Below are positions 1 to 7,529 of a stretch of DNA of 12,685 bases, in pieces. Within the stretch, counting starts at the first letter, position 1, and the number at the start of each line of letters is the position of its first letter. This stretch comes from Echinostoma caproni. Lineage: Eukaryota > Platyhelminthes > Trematoda > Plagiorchiida > Echinostomatidae. The DNA is taken from NCBI GenBank assembly GCA_900618425.1, contig UZAN01047595.1:1-12685 (forward strand), written 5' to 3'. Made by a program: the position numbers and the translations under genes. The notes beneath the pieces were generated by a model. That model was not told the DNA's origin, made no database searches, and worked only from the letters and a program-made list of their open reading frames with translations.

Positions 1-133
1 CACCGAAGGAATTCTGGACGCGTGATTGGCCTGTGGCCACTATCAGTCCTGTGCAACCCGACCTGACCTGTCCTGTCCTGGTCAAGGTCAGATTGTTATG
101 TGCAATCTTGAAAGTGGATAATATGTTTGCGTG
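1..133 (+). promoter_or_regulatory. Region upstream of the AGPAT5-like start codon
   Basis: This should contain the 5' leader and perhaps the promoter. No clear TATA box is visible. ATTGG at 25-29 is a reverse CCAAT pentamer, which is weak evidence alone. An AG at 90-91 after the pentamer block could be a 3' splice site, for cis-splicing or for spliced-leader trans-splicing if this is a flatworm. Confidence 0.25.
54..83 (+). repeat. CCTGA/CCTGT pentamer repeat upstream of exon 1
   Basis: CAACCCGACCTGACCTG at 54-70 is followed by TCCTGTCCTGG, an imperfect five-base repeat. A block with the same first 17 bases occurs at 1163-1179 inside the LINE remnant. Both blocks are followed closely by TCAG (88-91 here). 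Confidence 0.7.
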
Positions 134-134
134 A
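98..134 (+). promoter_or_regulatory. Two tandem upstream ORFs abutting the main start codon
   Basis: The first frame is ATG at 98 to TAA at 119-121 (7 codons before the stop). The second is ATG at 123 to TGA at 132-134 (3 codons). The TGA shares its A with the main ATG at 134, giving TGATG. If the transcript begins upstream of 98, both would be met before the main start. Whether they lie in the mature 5' leader is unknown. Confidence 0.4.
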
Positions 135-587
135 TGCTGAGTAAAACCAATATTCTCAATGTATCCTTGGGTTTCTTATCCCCAACTGTTCTTCTTTTGT
201 GGTTAATCGTCAGAATCGTCAGCTTACATTCAGAAAAGTTTTATAACAATATAAACGAGTGGCTGTTTGCCACTTACATGAAAGTTTATTTATTCTTTTT
301 TGAATACCTGGGAATAAAACAGGTATGTTCATTCCTGAGGTATTTATTTCAAAGGTTTTTGTTTACGGAGATGTAGATTGTATAAATCGAGGTGAAGAGA
401 AAGTGTTGTACATTGCTAATCATTTGTCTACCTGTAAGTGTGCACAGATTACCTGATAAAATTCACTTCAGCCGACTGGTTCTTAGTCTCCATGCTGCTT
501 GCGCGTCAAGGAAACATCGGGAGAAGCCGGTTTTTGCTTCACAAAAATCTCAAATATATTCCTGTTTTTGGATTTTATCTTTCACAG
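134..587 (+). CDS. AGPAT5: AGPAT5-like 1-acyl-sn-glycerol-3-phosphate acyltransferase, 5' three exons (partial)
   Basis: Three exons (134-322, 355-433, 472-587) join into an open frame of 128 residues. The family transfers an acyl chain from acyl-CoA to lysophosphatidic acid, making phosphatidic acid at ER or mitochondrial membranes. Residues about 12-30 form a hydrophobic membrane segment. YGDVD at 67-71 and YIANHLSTSDWF at 82-93 match the AGPAT5 block that contains the H-x4-D catalytic motif; here this is His86 to Asp91. KYIPVFGFYLSQ at 117-128 matches the following family block. Human AGPAT5 is about 364 residues, so roughly the first third is present; the FPEGTR-type motif and C-terminal membrane segments are missing. 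ATG 134 was chosen because the hydrophobic N-terminus begins there as in the family, and the frame is closed upstream. LCLAT1 and AGPAT3/4 fit less well. The exons look intact, so this is probably a working gene. The assignment rests on remembered family sequence, not on a search. Confidence 0.82.
323..354 (+). other. Intron 1 of the AGPAT5-like gene, 32 nt
   Basis: The intron starts with GTATGT after codon 63 (CAG) and ends with TTTCAAAG. It is phase 0. Removing it restores the family sequence leading into VFVYGD. Retention would end the protein at a stop at 374-376 after about 80 residues, since 32 is not a multiple of three. Confidence 0.85.
434..471 (+). other. Intron 2 of the AGPAT5-like gene, 38 nt, splitting the catalytic motif
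   Basis: The intron starts with GTAAGT and ends with ACTTCAG. It is phase 1: exon 2 ends with a single T and exon 3 begins CC, making TCC (Ser90). This lies between His86 and Asp91 of the H-x4-D motif. Retention would shift the frame. Confidence 0.85.
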
Positions 588-1014
588 GTATGTTGCTCCT
601 ACAACGACTTTCTCAGTAATAGAACAATTTTTGCTAATAATCCAAAAAGATAAATTTCTCATTGAACAAAAACCAAAACCGTAACATTTTGAGTTTATTC
701 AAGTAAATCGCTTATTTCCGCTTATTGTGTATGGATAAAAACTAGATTATTCGTTATTTACTTACTGTTAAATCCTTTAATTCAGCCTGTGAACTGAAGT
801 TCAATTTCACGTGATTTTTCTTGGGTGTTTAACAGGATGCCGGATGAATTCATAATAATAATATAAAAAGCTGAGACAAGTTTAATAAACTGAGGCTACT
901 TTTTCATGATAAATCTTTCATTAAACTGGCTGAATGTTAAACAGAATCAACAAAATTAAGAATAAGAAATCGTAAATGGAATAACGAAATAAATTTGTGT
1001 GACCGCACATTCAC
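588..1014. other. AT-rich intron sequence with no recognised feature
   Basis: No coding similarity, long repeat or RNA gene is visible between the exon 3 donor and the start of the LINE similarity. The endonuclease half expected upstream of a full-length LINE reverse transcriptase is not seen here, consistent with 5' truncation of the element. Confidence 0.5.
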
Positions 1015-1162
1015 AAGATGTGAAATCTTTACTCAACGCAACAACATCACAGAAGAGCCAAGAACGTCACCTGTAGTTGAAGCACAGTGGAATCGCATCA
1101 GAGCTCTCAAGTGCAAGAAACTGGACGTGTTGGGAACAGATGCGAGTCTTGTCTCCCCAATC

Positions 1163-1196
1163 CAACCCGACCTGACCTGACCTGAACTGACCTGAT
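1163..1196 (+). repeat. CCTGA pentamer repeat inside the LINE remnant
   Basis: CAACCCGACCTGACCTG at 1163-1179 continues as further CCTGA and ACTGA units to about 1196, then TCAG at 1196-1199. It introduces stops just before the ERYIKTLESYHDRL block of the LINE and shares its first 17 bases with 54-70. Confidence 0.7.
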
Positions 1197-1197
1197 C

Positions 1198-1453
1198 AGA
1201 GAACGGTACATTAAGACCCTGGAATCGTACCATGATCGGCTGCAAATGCAGTTGCATCCAGAGGTGTTGAAACCATTGATAAGCGAGCTAGCGAAAACAC
1301 TGGAACGACTTTTCAATGCATTGTCGGAAGAGGGGTGATTTCTTCGCGATTGGTTGGTGTCCACTGTCACTCCTATCTACTAGGGTAGTCAAAATAAGAC
1401 CTGGCATTGGCTTAGTAAAGCCACTAGCAGTACATAGCTGTGTCGTTAACAGT
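1198..1453 (+). pseudogene. LINE reverse transcriptase pseudogene, N-terminal RT blocks
   Basis: Frame one from 1198 reads RERYIKTLESYHDRL, then LHPEVLKPLISELAKTLE, then RLFNALSEEG. In non-LTR elements the order is a PGPDGLHPEVLK-like block, a leucine-rich stretch, then DWxxxxVTPIYKKG. TGA at 1336 interrupts the frame, but the next codons read FLRDWLVSTVTPIY before TAG at 1381. A frame change then gives VVKIRPGIGLVKPLAVHSCVV from 1385, matching the KPGNYRPVSLTSVVCK-type block. The PGPD residues are replaced. These matches rest on family knowledge and were not searched. Confidence 0.75.
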
Positions 1454-1690
1454 GGCGTTCGCTCATCTTCTCAATTTATTTGCAACTTTATTCCATTGAA
1501 GTTCTCTATTTTCTCTTTGACTACTACCAAAACCGTTGCAAGGAAGTGCGTAGTTTTACAAGCTGAGCTCAAGTGAACTTTTCTATAAAGGAAAAAGTTG
1601 GGAGGAGTAAGCCAAATATAAACTGGTAACCTGGAACTGAATGGCACTAAAGTGCTTAGAGCGCACACCAAGGGACAAAATCGTCCGAAA
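1454..1690. other. Probable insertion or diverged segment inside the LINE remnant
   Basis: RT blocks on either side of this stretch are normally separated by only some 20 residues. Here the gap is about 240-270 bases and no RT similarity is visible in it. It may be a secondary insertion or target duplication, but no terminal repeats were recognised. Confidence 0.4.
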
Positions 1691-1693
1691 CTC

Positions 1694-2177
1694 GGAAGCA
1701 AACAAGCTGCTGGCCGCATACTAACACGTTTCATGAGGGGACACTCATGCCTCATCAACCTAATGTATTTCCTTTACGGGGCAAAGTATAGGTCTGATCA
1801 AAGAGATGGACTGGAAATGCACTAACATTTTGAAACGCCTTGGACTTGATGCTGCTGAAGTGTTTGCGGTTTAAGTTGACTCCTGAGTTAGGACAATGAA
1901 TACAAAATTGCTTAAAAGGTCAAAAATTCTAGATGAAGATGGGAGAAGCGGTCTTTCATTAATGAGGAACTTTTTAGTGAGGTCCCAAAATGGTTTGTGC
2001 TGGGTTCACACCTGTTCTCACTGTGTATCAGCAATTCGGTTGAAGGATTGGACAATCTGTCTCATGAACATTGGCGATACAAAGCTGATGGGACGCCCTG
2101 AATCTGAAGCCATCCAGAAGGACATAAGTATTAGGCGATTTGTTGCGAACCATAATCAAATGTCTGAGACTTATTAA
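1694..2177 (+). pseudogene. LINE reverse transcriptase pseudogene, central catalytic region
   Basis: TRFMRGHSCLINLMYFLY (from about 1724) matches the QHGFRxGRSCLTNLL block, and the frame continues to TAA at 1823. From 1824 another frame reads NILKRLGLDAAEVFAV, matching the LLxKLxxLGI block. From 1979 the frame changes again to EVPKWFVLGSHLFSLCI then SNSVEGLDNLSHEH, corresponding to GVPQGSVLGPLLFxLYINDL. The catalytic box, normally FADDTKLW, appears in the third frame as MNIGDTKLMGRPESEA at 2064 on, so the two aspartates are lost. At least three frame changes and several stops are present, so no active enzyme could be made. Confidence 0.78.
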
Positions 2178-2196
2178 TCAGAACGAGGAGGGACAA

Positions 2197-2400
2197 GATA
2201 AATATCTCGACCCAACGGGTACAGAGAGAGACCTCGAGACTGTGAGGTATGTCCAAGATCTTCGTAACAAAACACGGGCTCAAACTTGGGGACAAGTGCG
2301 AACAAGCAACCAAAACAGAGCTAAGAACTTCTACCAATTGAATGGAAGAGGGATTTCTGCAGTTTTTGCCATTTTATAAGGTTCCATCTGGAACAATGCG
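2197..2400 (+). pseudogene. LINE RT C-terminal (thumb-side) remnant
   Basis: The frame starting at 2140 gives GTERDLETVRYVQDLRN at about residues 27-43 and SNQNRAKNF further on. These resemble the segment after the catalytic box of LINE RTs, where a short strand with L-E-x-V is followed by KDLGVxV and an AxxKANRxLG-like helix. A neighbouring frame around 2360-2395 reads FLPFYKVPSGTMRPGL, resembling the FxxLYKAxVRPHLEYG block. The similarity is patchy, so this is less certain than the catalytic region. Confidence 0.5.
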
Positions 2401-2499
2401 TCCAGGCTTGTAGGTCATATCTGGTTATGGATATTAAATTTCATAAGAAGACGTAGTGACGTTTTGTCAAATGGTTCTCGGACCAAAGGAAATTAATGC

Positions 2500-3066
2500 A
2501 CTGGATTTGGTTGAAGGGGTTGGATATTTGCTGCTTGTAGGGAAGAAAAAAAGTGATCTGAATGAGGTTTCGGAAACAACTATTGCCCCTCAGAGAAAAC
2601 CTAGACCTAAAGAGCGATGGCCTAAAAATTGGCTGAGATTGGGATGATCACTCGATTAATGCAGTAAGCGTAAAGGTCAGTGAGCAAAACAGACTGCCCG
2701 ATTAGGAAGTCAACTCTAAATCAGAGAAGGGAGTCAAAATACCGCTGGAATCCGCATGGTAAGGTCTATTCATCGAAGAAACCTCTTGGACAGATTTCAG
2801 CCACATGGTCGTCGTGCACCTCTATTCCCCTCTCTTCCTCAGACTACTTTTTGTTCTTCCTACATATTCTTCCTTCACAATTTCTTTTTCAACTCGTTAC
2901 TACTATCATTCATTTGTTCCACAGGCTTCTTCCCAAATCATCGTTCCTTAACCGCGTCATCACTAGGTCACCAACTGGACCATGCTTTCAGGTCATGAAC
3001 TGTAAAGTGGTCGATGCTCCTGTCAGAGTCTGCTGCTTTAATCCATTTCGTGTACCCGGAATGTAG
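2500..3066 (+). pseudogene. Possible C-terminal end of the LINE ORF
   Basis: An open frame at 2680-3066 ends in SSFLNRVITRS, then KVVDAPVRVCCFNPF. In LINE proteins the tail commonly reads FFSxRVVxxWNxLPxxVVxAPSVxxFKxxLD. The FLNRV and VVDAP matches fall in the right order, but the WN-LP core is absent. Further upstream, LDL then KKKSDLNE near 2500-2570 may be the LDLFxLxxRRxRGDL block. A T/C-rich stretch interrupts the similarity. This is a weak call, made mainly because it continues the order of the stronger blocks. Confidence 0.35.
2816..2924 (+). other. Pyrimidine-rich tract ending in a splice-acceptor-like CACAG
   Basis: More than 100 bases are dominated by C and T, ending TTGTTCCACAG at 2914-2924. 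It resembles a long polypyrimidine tract with a strong 3' splice site. It lies within the presumed LINE tail, between weakly matching blocks. No exon I recognise follows. Confidence 0.4.
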
Positions 3067-3156
3067 CACCAGAGTGGGAAATCATTTCAGAACTCTCGTG
3101 AATGTTTTGATCATAACAGTGAAAAGAGTAATTTCCCTCTCAGTTATGGCAGCATC

Positions 3157-3178
3157 GGGGGGGGGATCACTGGATCCC
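3157..3178 (+). repeat. G9 homopolymer and adjoining small inverted repeat
   Basis: Nine consecutive G residues (3157-3165) lead into GGGATC ACTG GATCCC, a six-base perfect stem with a four-base loop (3163-3178). The run is a likely site of length variation or sequencing error. Confidence 0.6.
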
Positions 3179-3239
3179 ACAACTAAGAAACTGAATCAGC
3201 TGCCGTCAAGTTCTTATAACTGATCTGTACTGTTGTCAA

Positions 3240-5100
3240 TAGTTGCAGTATTTCACATTTTCCTGGAGCCTGATCAGTTTTCAGTTTTAAGCAACCTACG
3301 AGAAACGTTTTTTCTTCTTCAAAGTCGTTATTGTTTCCAAACATCCATCAAATCTCTCCAGTGATTGAAAATAAGGTCCAAATCAAACTAATGGTGCTCT
3401 AGAAGAGCTCAATGATTAAACATCATTGGATCAAAGGCAGCGTACATTCGCTTTCACTATCTGAATCTGCGTAGTTCTGGTGCTGTTTTAGTGTATTTTT
3501 CAAGAAATTGTAAGCGGATTCTGGCAATATGTGGTTTATAAACTTCAGCTTTTTCATAGCCGTTTTAAGGTTATCTATATATACCCCTCATCAAAACAAG
3601 AGATTTACTTTTCTGAACTCTCAAATTATTAATTCAAAGGAAACGCTTAAATAAAAATGAGCCTTTTTCTTGATATATCAGCGTCGAACGAGCCCGTCTG
3701 AAGTAATTAAGCACTTACAGTTTAGATGCACAAATGGTTGCACATTGCGCTCACCGTAGTTAGTCGTATCTTTCGAAGTTTCTCGCTTGCGAGCAATTGC
3801 TATTCCCTGCCCGTCGACCGGCCATTGGTGTTTTGAAGATCATGATAATTTACTCAATAAAGTCTTTTTATAAAGGTTTTTGTGGTTGGGGATTGGATGT
3901 AAACTGTCCGTTTAGAAGCTTCTGCTCCTTCTGGGGTTAAGGGATTCAAACTTCTGGCTTTTTCCTATTGTCACAATGTCATTCTGTAGATCAACATTTC
4001 CACTAAACGTAATACCTCGCACGTCAATGAGAAATATGACTGCTAGTTTTAAAGAATCCTGGTAGTTTGTTAGTGCGTCACAGTAGTGGGAGACAACGGT
4101 AAGTGCTTGTTGGTATAGTAACCTTTTGTTGCTGCTAAGACAACGCGCAAGGTGTTTTTTTTAGTACGGGAGCTTTGAAATGGGACAGATTGGAGCGGTC
4201 AAACTTATACGTCAATTATCCAGCGGTTTAGGTTTCATCTACACCAGCCCAGATATTGGGTAATCAAATCTCAACACCACCATCCCACTTCTCTATCTCT
4301 AAATACCCCCCAAGAAGCCCTTGGTTGGGATGTCTTAGCTATGAAAAACAAGTAAAAGATTATCGAAAAGCATCGCAGTAAGCTGTAATGCATCAGTGAT
4401 AGCAAAACATGTTTTCAGTCCCTAGAAAATGTAATGCAGAGAATAAATTGATGTAAATTTTAGAAAGTACAGAAGCTTTGGTTGGAATCTAGTGGACGAT
4501 TCTGACTTAGTCACTTTTGAATTACATAAACACTTATCAAAATGTGTTAAAAGCTCGACGTTATTAATGTACCTAGTTTTTCAATTAATCCGGTAAAGTC
4601 CATTTAATTCAAAGACAAATCTACCTCGAAAATCAGTTTAAATGCCATCGGAGGGTTTTGTACACCGCTATGTATTTTATTGACAGACTTATACATGCGG
4701 AAAAGTTGGTTTCATGGTAGCATTTATAAGGAATGTCGGAAGTACAGTTGTTTTTCCCACTGTTGTAACGCCTCTTCAGCTCGTGTACAGCGAACTATAA
4801 TCTCTAAGGTAACTGGGTGCAGTGACATTCTATTTTCGTCTGTTGTCTTTGATCCCGCTCGCGTATGCCACAATTTATTGAGTGCACAATCATGGCTTAT
4901 GATATAGAGAAATTACTTATCGTTAAAAAACCCACCATCTTCTCAGTCATCTTTGCTGTTTTTCCACAATCGATGATTCAATACACAAATCGATGGTTAA
5001 CTACCCAAGTTACCGTTTTCCGATTCACGGCATTAAGGCGCATCAAGTGGCAAACAACAGTCAACTTATAGCCTCCACAAGGCTTTGCATCTATTGTGCA
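3240..5100. other. Non-coding stretch, no recognised gene
   Basis: The only local curiosities are a T8-AG acceptor-like site near 4162 followed by a 32-codon open frame to 4262, and an open frame at 4680-4907 with several cysteines. Neither is convincing as an exon. AATCGATG is repeated at 4969-4976 and 4988-4995. Confidence 0.4.
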
Positions 5101-5106
5101 GGTTAC

Positions 5107-5124
5107 TTTTCAAATTTTTCAAAT
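5107..5124 (+). repeat. Perfect two-copy tandem repeat of TTTTCAAAT
   Basis: TTTTCAAAT at 5107-5115 is repeated exactly at 5116-5124. It is short, AT-rich and probably a simple duplication. Confidence 0.6.
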
Positions 5125-5666
5125 TTATCTTCTCGCATTATACCCAGAAAGTTCAGTAAACAAGCGTTATAGATTTAACATTTTCTATACCTATCAAAAG
5201 CAAATGTTGAAATGAATGAAGTAAAGTGCTCGCGAGGAACTTTCTAACTGATTTTAAAAATTGAATGAATAACAGTTGGTTTGCTTGAAAAGTGAAATCC
5301 ATGTGTCAGATGTGAAAGGCATTCCTTCCGTCTGAACTCACAGAAAATTATTGAACGTGTTAATTCATTTTGAGAGTAAACAAATGGACGACAAGTATGT
5401 GCAGAGAGTGGTATCCTTCATTGTTGTAATAGAACCATCGTCCCCAGAGGGACAGAACGAGAGAGAAAGAAACGACGCCGATGATGACACCAATGTGTCA
5501 ATAAAACTTGGCTATCGGTCAAATGTGTACATAAGAGCACATACAACAAAGTTTGACACTTGCTCATAACTATCATTTTTTACAGAAGTGTTATTGAGTG
5601 ACCTGTTCGCTAACTTCACCGTCTACTGGGAATCGAAGTTTCTATTTTGGGTCTATTTTGTCACGT

Positions 5667-5668
<2 letters not shown>

Positions 5669-5706
<38 letters not shown>

Positions 5707-5717
5707 GGGAGAGAGAG
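5669..5717 (+). repeat. Compound microsatellite (TC)10 (TA)9 GG (GA)4
   Basis: TC units run 5669-5688, TA units 5689-5706, then GG and GA units to 5717. The TC and GA arms are complementary and flank the self-complementary TA core, so either strand can fold into a long hairpin with a two-base G bulge. Copy number is likely to vary between individuals. Confidence 0.9.
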
Positions 5718-5760
5718 TGAATGAAATAAAGATAATTTGGCTCGCCAAATGACTCTCTCT
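5710..5760 (+). other. Nested hairpin: AGAGAGAGT/ACTCTCTCT around ATTTGGC/GCCAAAT
   Basis: The outer arms are AGAGAGAGT (5710-5718) and ACTCTCTCT (5752-5760), nine perfect pairs. Inside lies ATTTGGC (5735-5741), a TC loop, and GCCAAAT (5744-5750), seven perfect pairs. The left arm overlaps the microsatellite. Two nested perfect stems could mean a structured repeat or an RNA fold, but the outer arms are simple sequence, so chance is possible. Confidence 0.55.
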
Positions 5761-6350
5761 GGGTTTGTTTCAGTGAACGATGTCTTGAGAACTCACTGGG
5801 TTAGTTTTATCTAATATACACTGAGAACAATTGTTATCTGTAACATACTGATTAAGCAATGAATGCATGCCTTTATTTTTACATCGGATAATCTTCCCTT
5901 TTCATGTCATTAGGTTTTTCAACTCTTCAGTATAGGTCTCGAACATTTCACCAAATATCACTTGTCACAACTCTGTTTTTCTTTTCTCCGTCGCCATATC
6001 ATCTGTGGTTTCTCAAACACAAAAACACAAACAGATGAGTCAGTCGTAATTGCTCTAAATATACAATGATTCCATTGTTGTGTAACTCACACCAAATTTA
6101 CTGTACTGGACTTCGGTCCCTGTGTACCACTAGAACGATCGAAGAACTTACGATCCTGAAACTGTCAACTTAGTGAAATTGATCCGCAGTCTGTCAGTAT
6201 AAACGCTGTGTTGTATATGTTTCGATCAGGAATTTGAGACCCTCATGAAAACTTCTGAGACAGTTTAAACTTCAACAAAGAGATATCACAAACTTTTCTT
6301 CTCTTTATAAACAATTTTCCCCACAGCATTCAAAGTCTAACTACTTATTC

Positions 6351-6364
6351 TTCTTATATAAGAA
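6351..6364. repeat. Perfect 14-bp palindrome TTCTTATATAAGAA
   Basis: The sequence equals its own reverse complement over all 14 bases. It contains a TATATAA core, but nothing nearby suggests a transcription start. Confidence 0.6.
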
Positions 6365-6956
6365 TACAAATCGTCCATGTTGCAATTTAATTTGATGGAC
6401 CATGAACAATTTAAGTATTTGCTTTCGTTCAAGAGTGTTTGGCTACTGTCCCTACGGCCATAGTCGTAGAAATGCGAGTGGAGCTTGAAAGATGATCACA
6501 GGTTCTTCAGAGACCACCGTATGCTATTAAACGATAAGAAAGAAAAAACACCATAATTCATTTAGGGTATGGTAATCTCTAGAATTCAAGGTATTCATTA
6601 TTTTAGCTTCTAACTACCTTGGATATATCATTTAAATACTGATTTGACAATATACACTAGGCACTTCCGAAGTTGTGTGTCTGCAACAACAAGCGTTTTG
6701 AGTAGGGAATCCTCTTAATACAAATGGGTATGTATATTCAGGTGTATCGAGTGCTTTTAAAACGTATAGCCTCACACGATTACGAAGCTAAATTGAATGA
6801 ATACAGTCAAATACATAGATGAAGTTCGCAATGATATTCAGTTGGGAAAATAACAAGTCTTGATTCTAACCGTGTTTGAAATATAAAAAAGGAAAGAAAA
6901 ATAATGCAACTGATGTGTCATACGCAATTTGGTCACCTCCGCACAGATCTTGCAGA

Positions 6957-6979
6957 AACAACGCGTCACACGCGTTGTT
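6957..6979. repeat. 10-bp perfect inverted repeat AACAACGCGT-CAC-ACGCGTTGTT
   Basis: The two ten-base arms are exactly complementary with a three-base spacer, and pairing stops at the flanks. The CpG-containing arms stand out against the AT-rich surroundings. It could be a protein-binding dyad or a short cruciform; no element ends are visible around it. Confidence 0.6.
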
Positions 6980-7193
6980 AATGATCTCTTTTTGTATGTT
7001 TTTGAAACTCCCGGGAATAAGGCCAATATGTAGCTTGTTCAGTTCCTGCATTTTCCCAAAACAGTGAAAAAGGGTGTCCTAAATCTGGTTTTATTTAAAT
7101 ACTTATAAGCAGCAGTCGTGGCGTCCGTTCTTGTTGAACCGCAAAAGTGCTCACATATGGGGAACAACATCTCGACAATCCACTGAGCCATTA

Positions 7194-7529
7194 TTGGTCA
7201 AATGTGCTGCATCCTTGAGACCACTAGCATTCCTTCGAACGACTGTGCCAGGTGCATCAAGATGTTTGGAAAGTCGCATGGTTCAAGGTGTAATAGATCC
7301 CTTTCTGGTCATTCGCTCAACTGCGGTGAAATTTAACCCAAGTTGGGTGTTCCGCCCCAGATCTGGTTTAAAATATCTTCAAGTGTAGTAATCACACCAA
7401 AAATCGATTGGATGGTTCAGAGCACACCAAGCAACATGTTCAAGAACGTTTACAGCATTTGGAATATTTTTAAATCTAGGTACCGTTTACAGCCAAAATG
7501 AACGATTTGGCCACCATAGTATTAATTTC
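7194..7529 (+). mobile_element. Ty3/gypsy LTR-retrotransposon RT remnant with deleted catalytic core
   Basis: The frame from 7131 carries PLAFLRTTVPGASRC then RMVQGVIDPFLVIRS, ending near KYLQV before TAG at 7386. This resembles the start of gypsy RT, which reads KPVFxKARPVPYA, then LxxxGVIEPVxxSxWA, then a K-NG-R-C-DY motif. Almost at once a second frame reads SEHTKQHVQERLQHLEYF (7417-7470), and the first frame resumes with LNLGTVYSQNERFGHHSIN (from 7470). Those match the gypsy blocks EEHxxHLxxVLxRL and LNxxKCxFxQNEVxFLGHxI. About 100 residues between them, including the YxDD catalytic box, are missing. No RNase H, integrase, protease or LTRs were recognised. The matches are imperfect and unsearched. 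Confidence 0.55.

Larger units (their letters stand above)
1015..3066 (+). mobile_element. Degraded LINE (CR1/Jockey-like non-LTR retrotransposon), 5' truncated
   Basis: Remnants of a non-LTR reverse transcriptase run colinearly on the + strand across three frames. Order: a possible pre-RT linker (about 1030-1180), the LHPEVLKPL block (1198-1335), DWLVSTVTPIY (1348-1380), a KIRPG block (1385-1453), the MRGHSCLINL block (1727-1822), the LKRLGL block (1824-1871), the VPQG-like VPKWFVLGSHLFSLCI (1979 on), and a broken catalytic box read as MNIGDTKL (2064-2087). LETVRYVQDL-like sequence follows at about 2230-2270. Possible C-terminal blocks (FLNRVI, VVDAP) lie around 2940-3030. Stops at 1336 and 1381, frame changes and about 200 extra bases near 1450-1690 make it non-functional. 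The clade is uncertain; CR1-like is my best reading. The 3' end is poorly defined. Confidence 0.75.
5761..7130. other. Non-coding stretch, no recognised gene
   Basis: I see no gene, RNA or transposon similarity here. It contains two short perfect inverted repeats listed separately (6351-6364 and 6957-6979). Confidence 0.45.

Noticed and set aside
131..376. An 81-codon frame beginning at GTG 131 read as a single uninterrupted gene.
   Set aside because: Family similarity ends at residue 63 exactly at a GTATGT donor; the rest is intron and frame-shifted exon. ATG 134 is the sensible start.
392..684. Three overlapping frames at 392-619, 438-653 and 499-684.
   Set aside because: They are out-of-frame readings of exon 3 and intron sequence of the acyltransferase gene.
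1033..1758. Minus-strand frames at 1033-1257, 1107-1370 and 1471-1758.
   Set aside because: They are antisense readings of the LINE remnant, whose conserved blocks are all on the plus strand.
4140..4262. A T8-AG acceptor followed by a 32-codon frame (YGSFEMGQIGAVKL), considered as an internal exon.
   Set aside because: There is no consensus donor at a sensible place and no match to the next AGPAT5 block; T-runs with AG are common in AT-rich introns.
4680..4907. A 75-codon frame with several cysteines and NASSARVQRT, considered as a gypsy integrase zinc-binding and core region.
   Set aside because: The cysteine spacing is wrong and the D-x-x-GP block is absent; the likeness is too weak to call.
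5351..5569. A 72-codon frame containing SPEGQNERER, considered as the FPEGTR motif exon of the acyltransferase.
   Set aside because: The flanking residues do not fit the family, and the resemblance is limited to PEG in a purine-rich stretch.
6028..6050. GATGAGTC considered as part of a hammerhead ribozyme of the kind found in schistosome repeats.
   Set aside because: The CTGATGAG and GAAA core elements and the pairing stems are not present.
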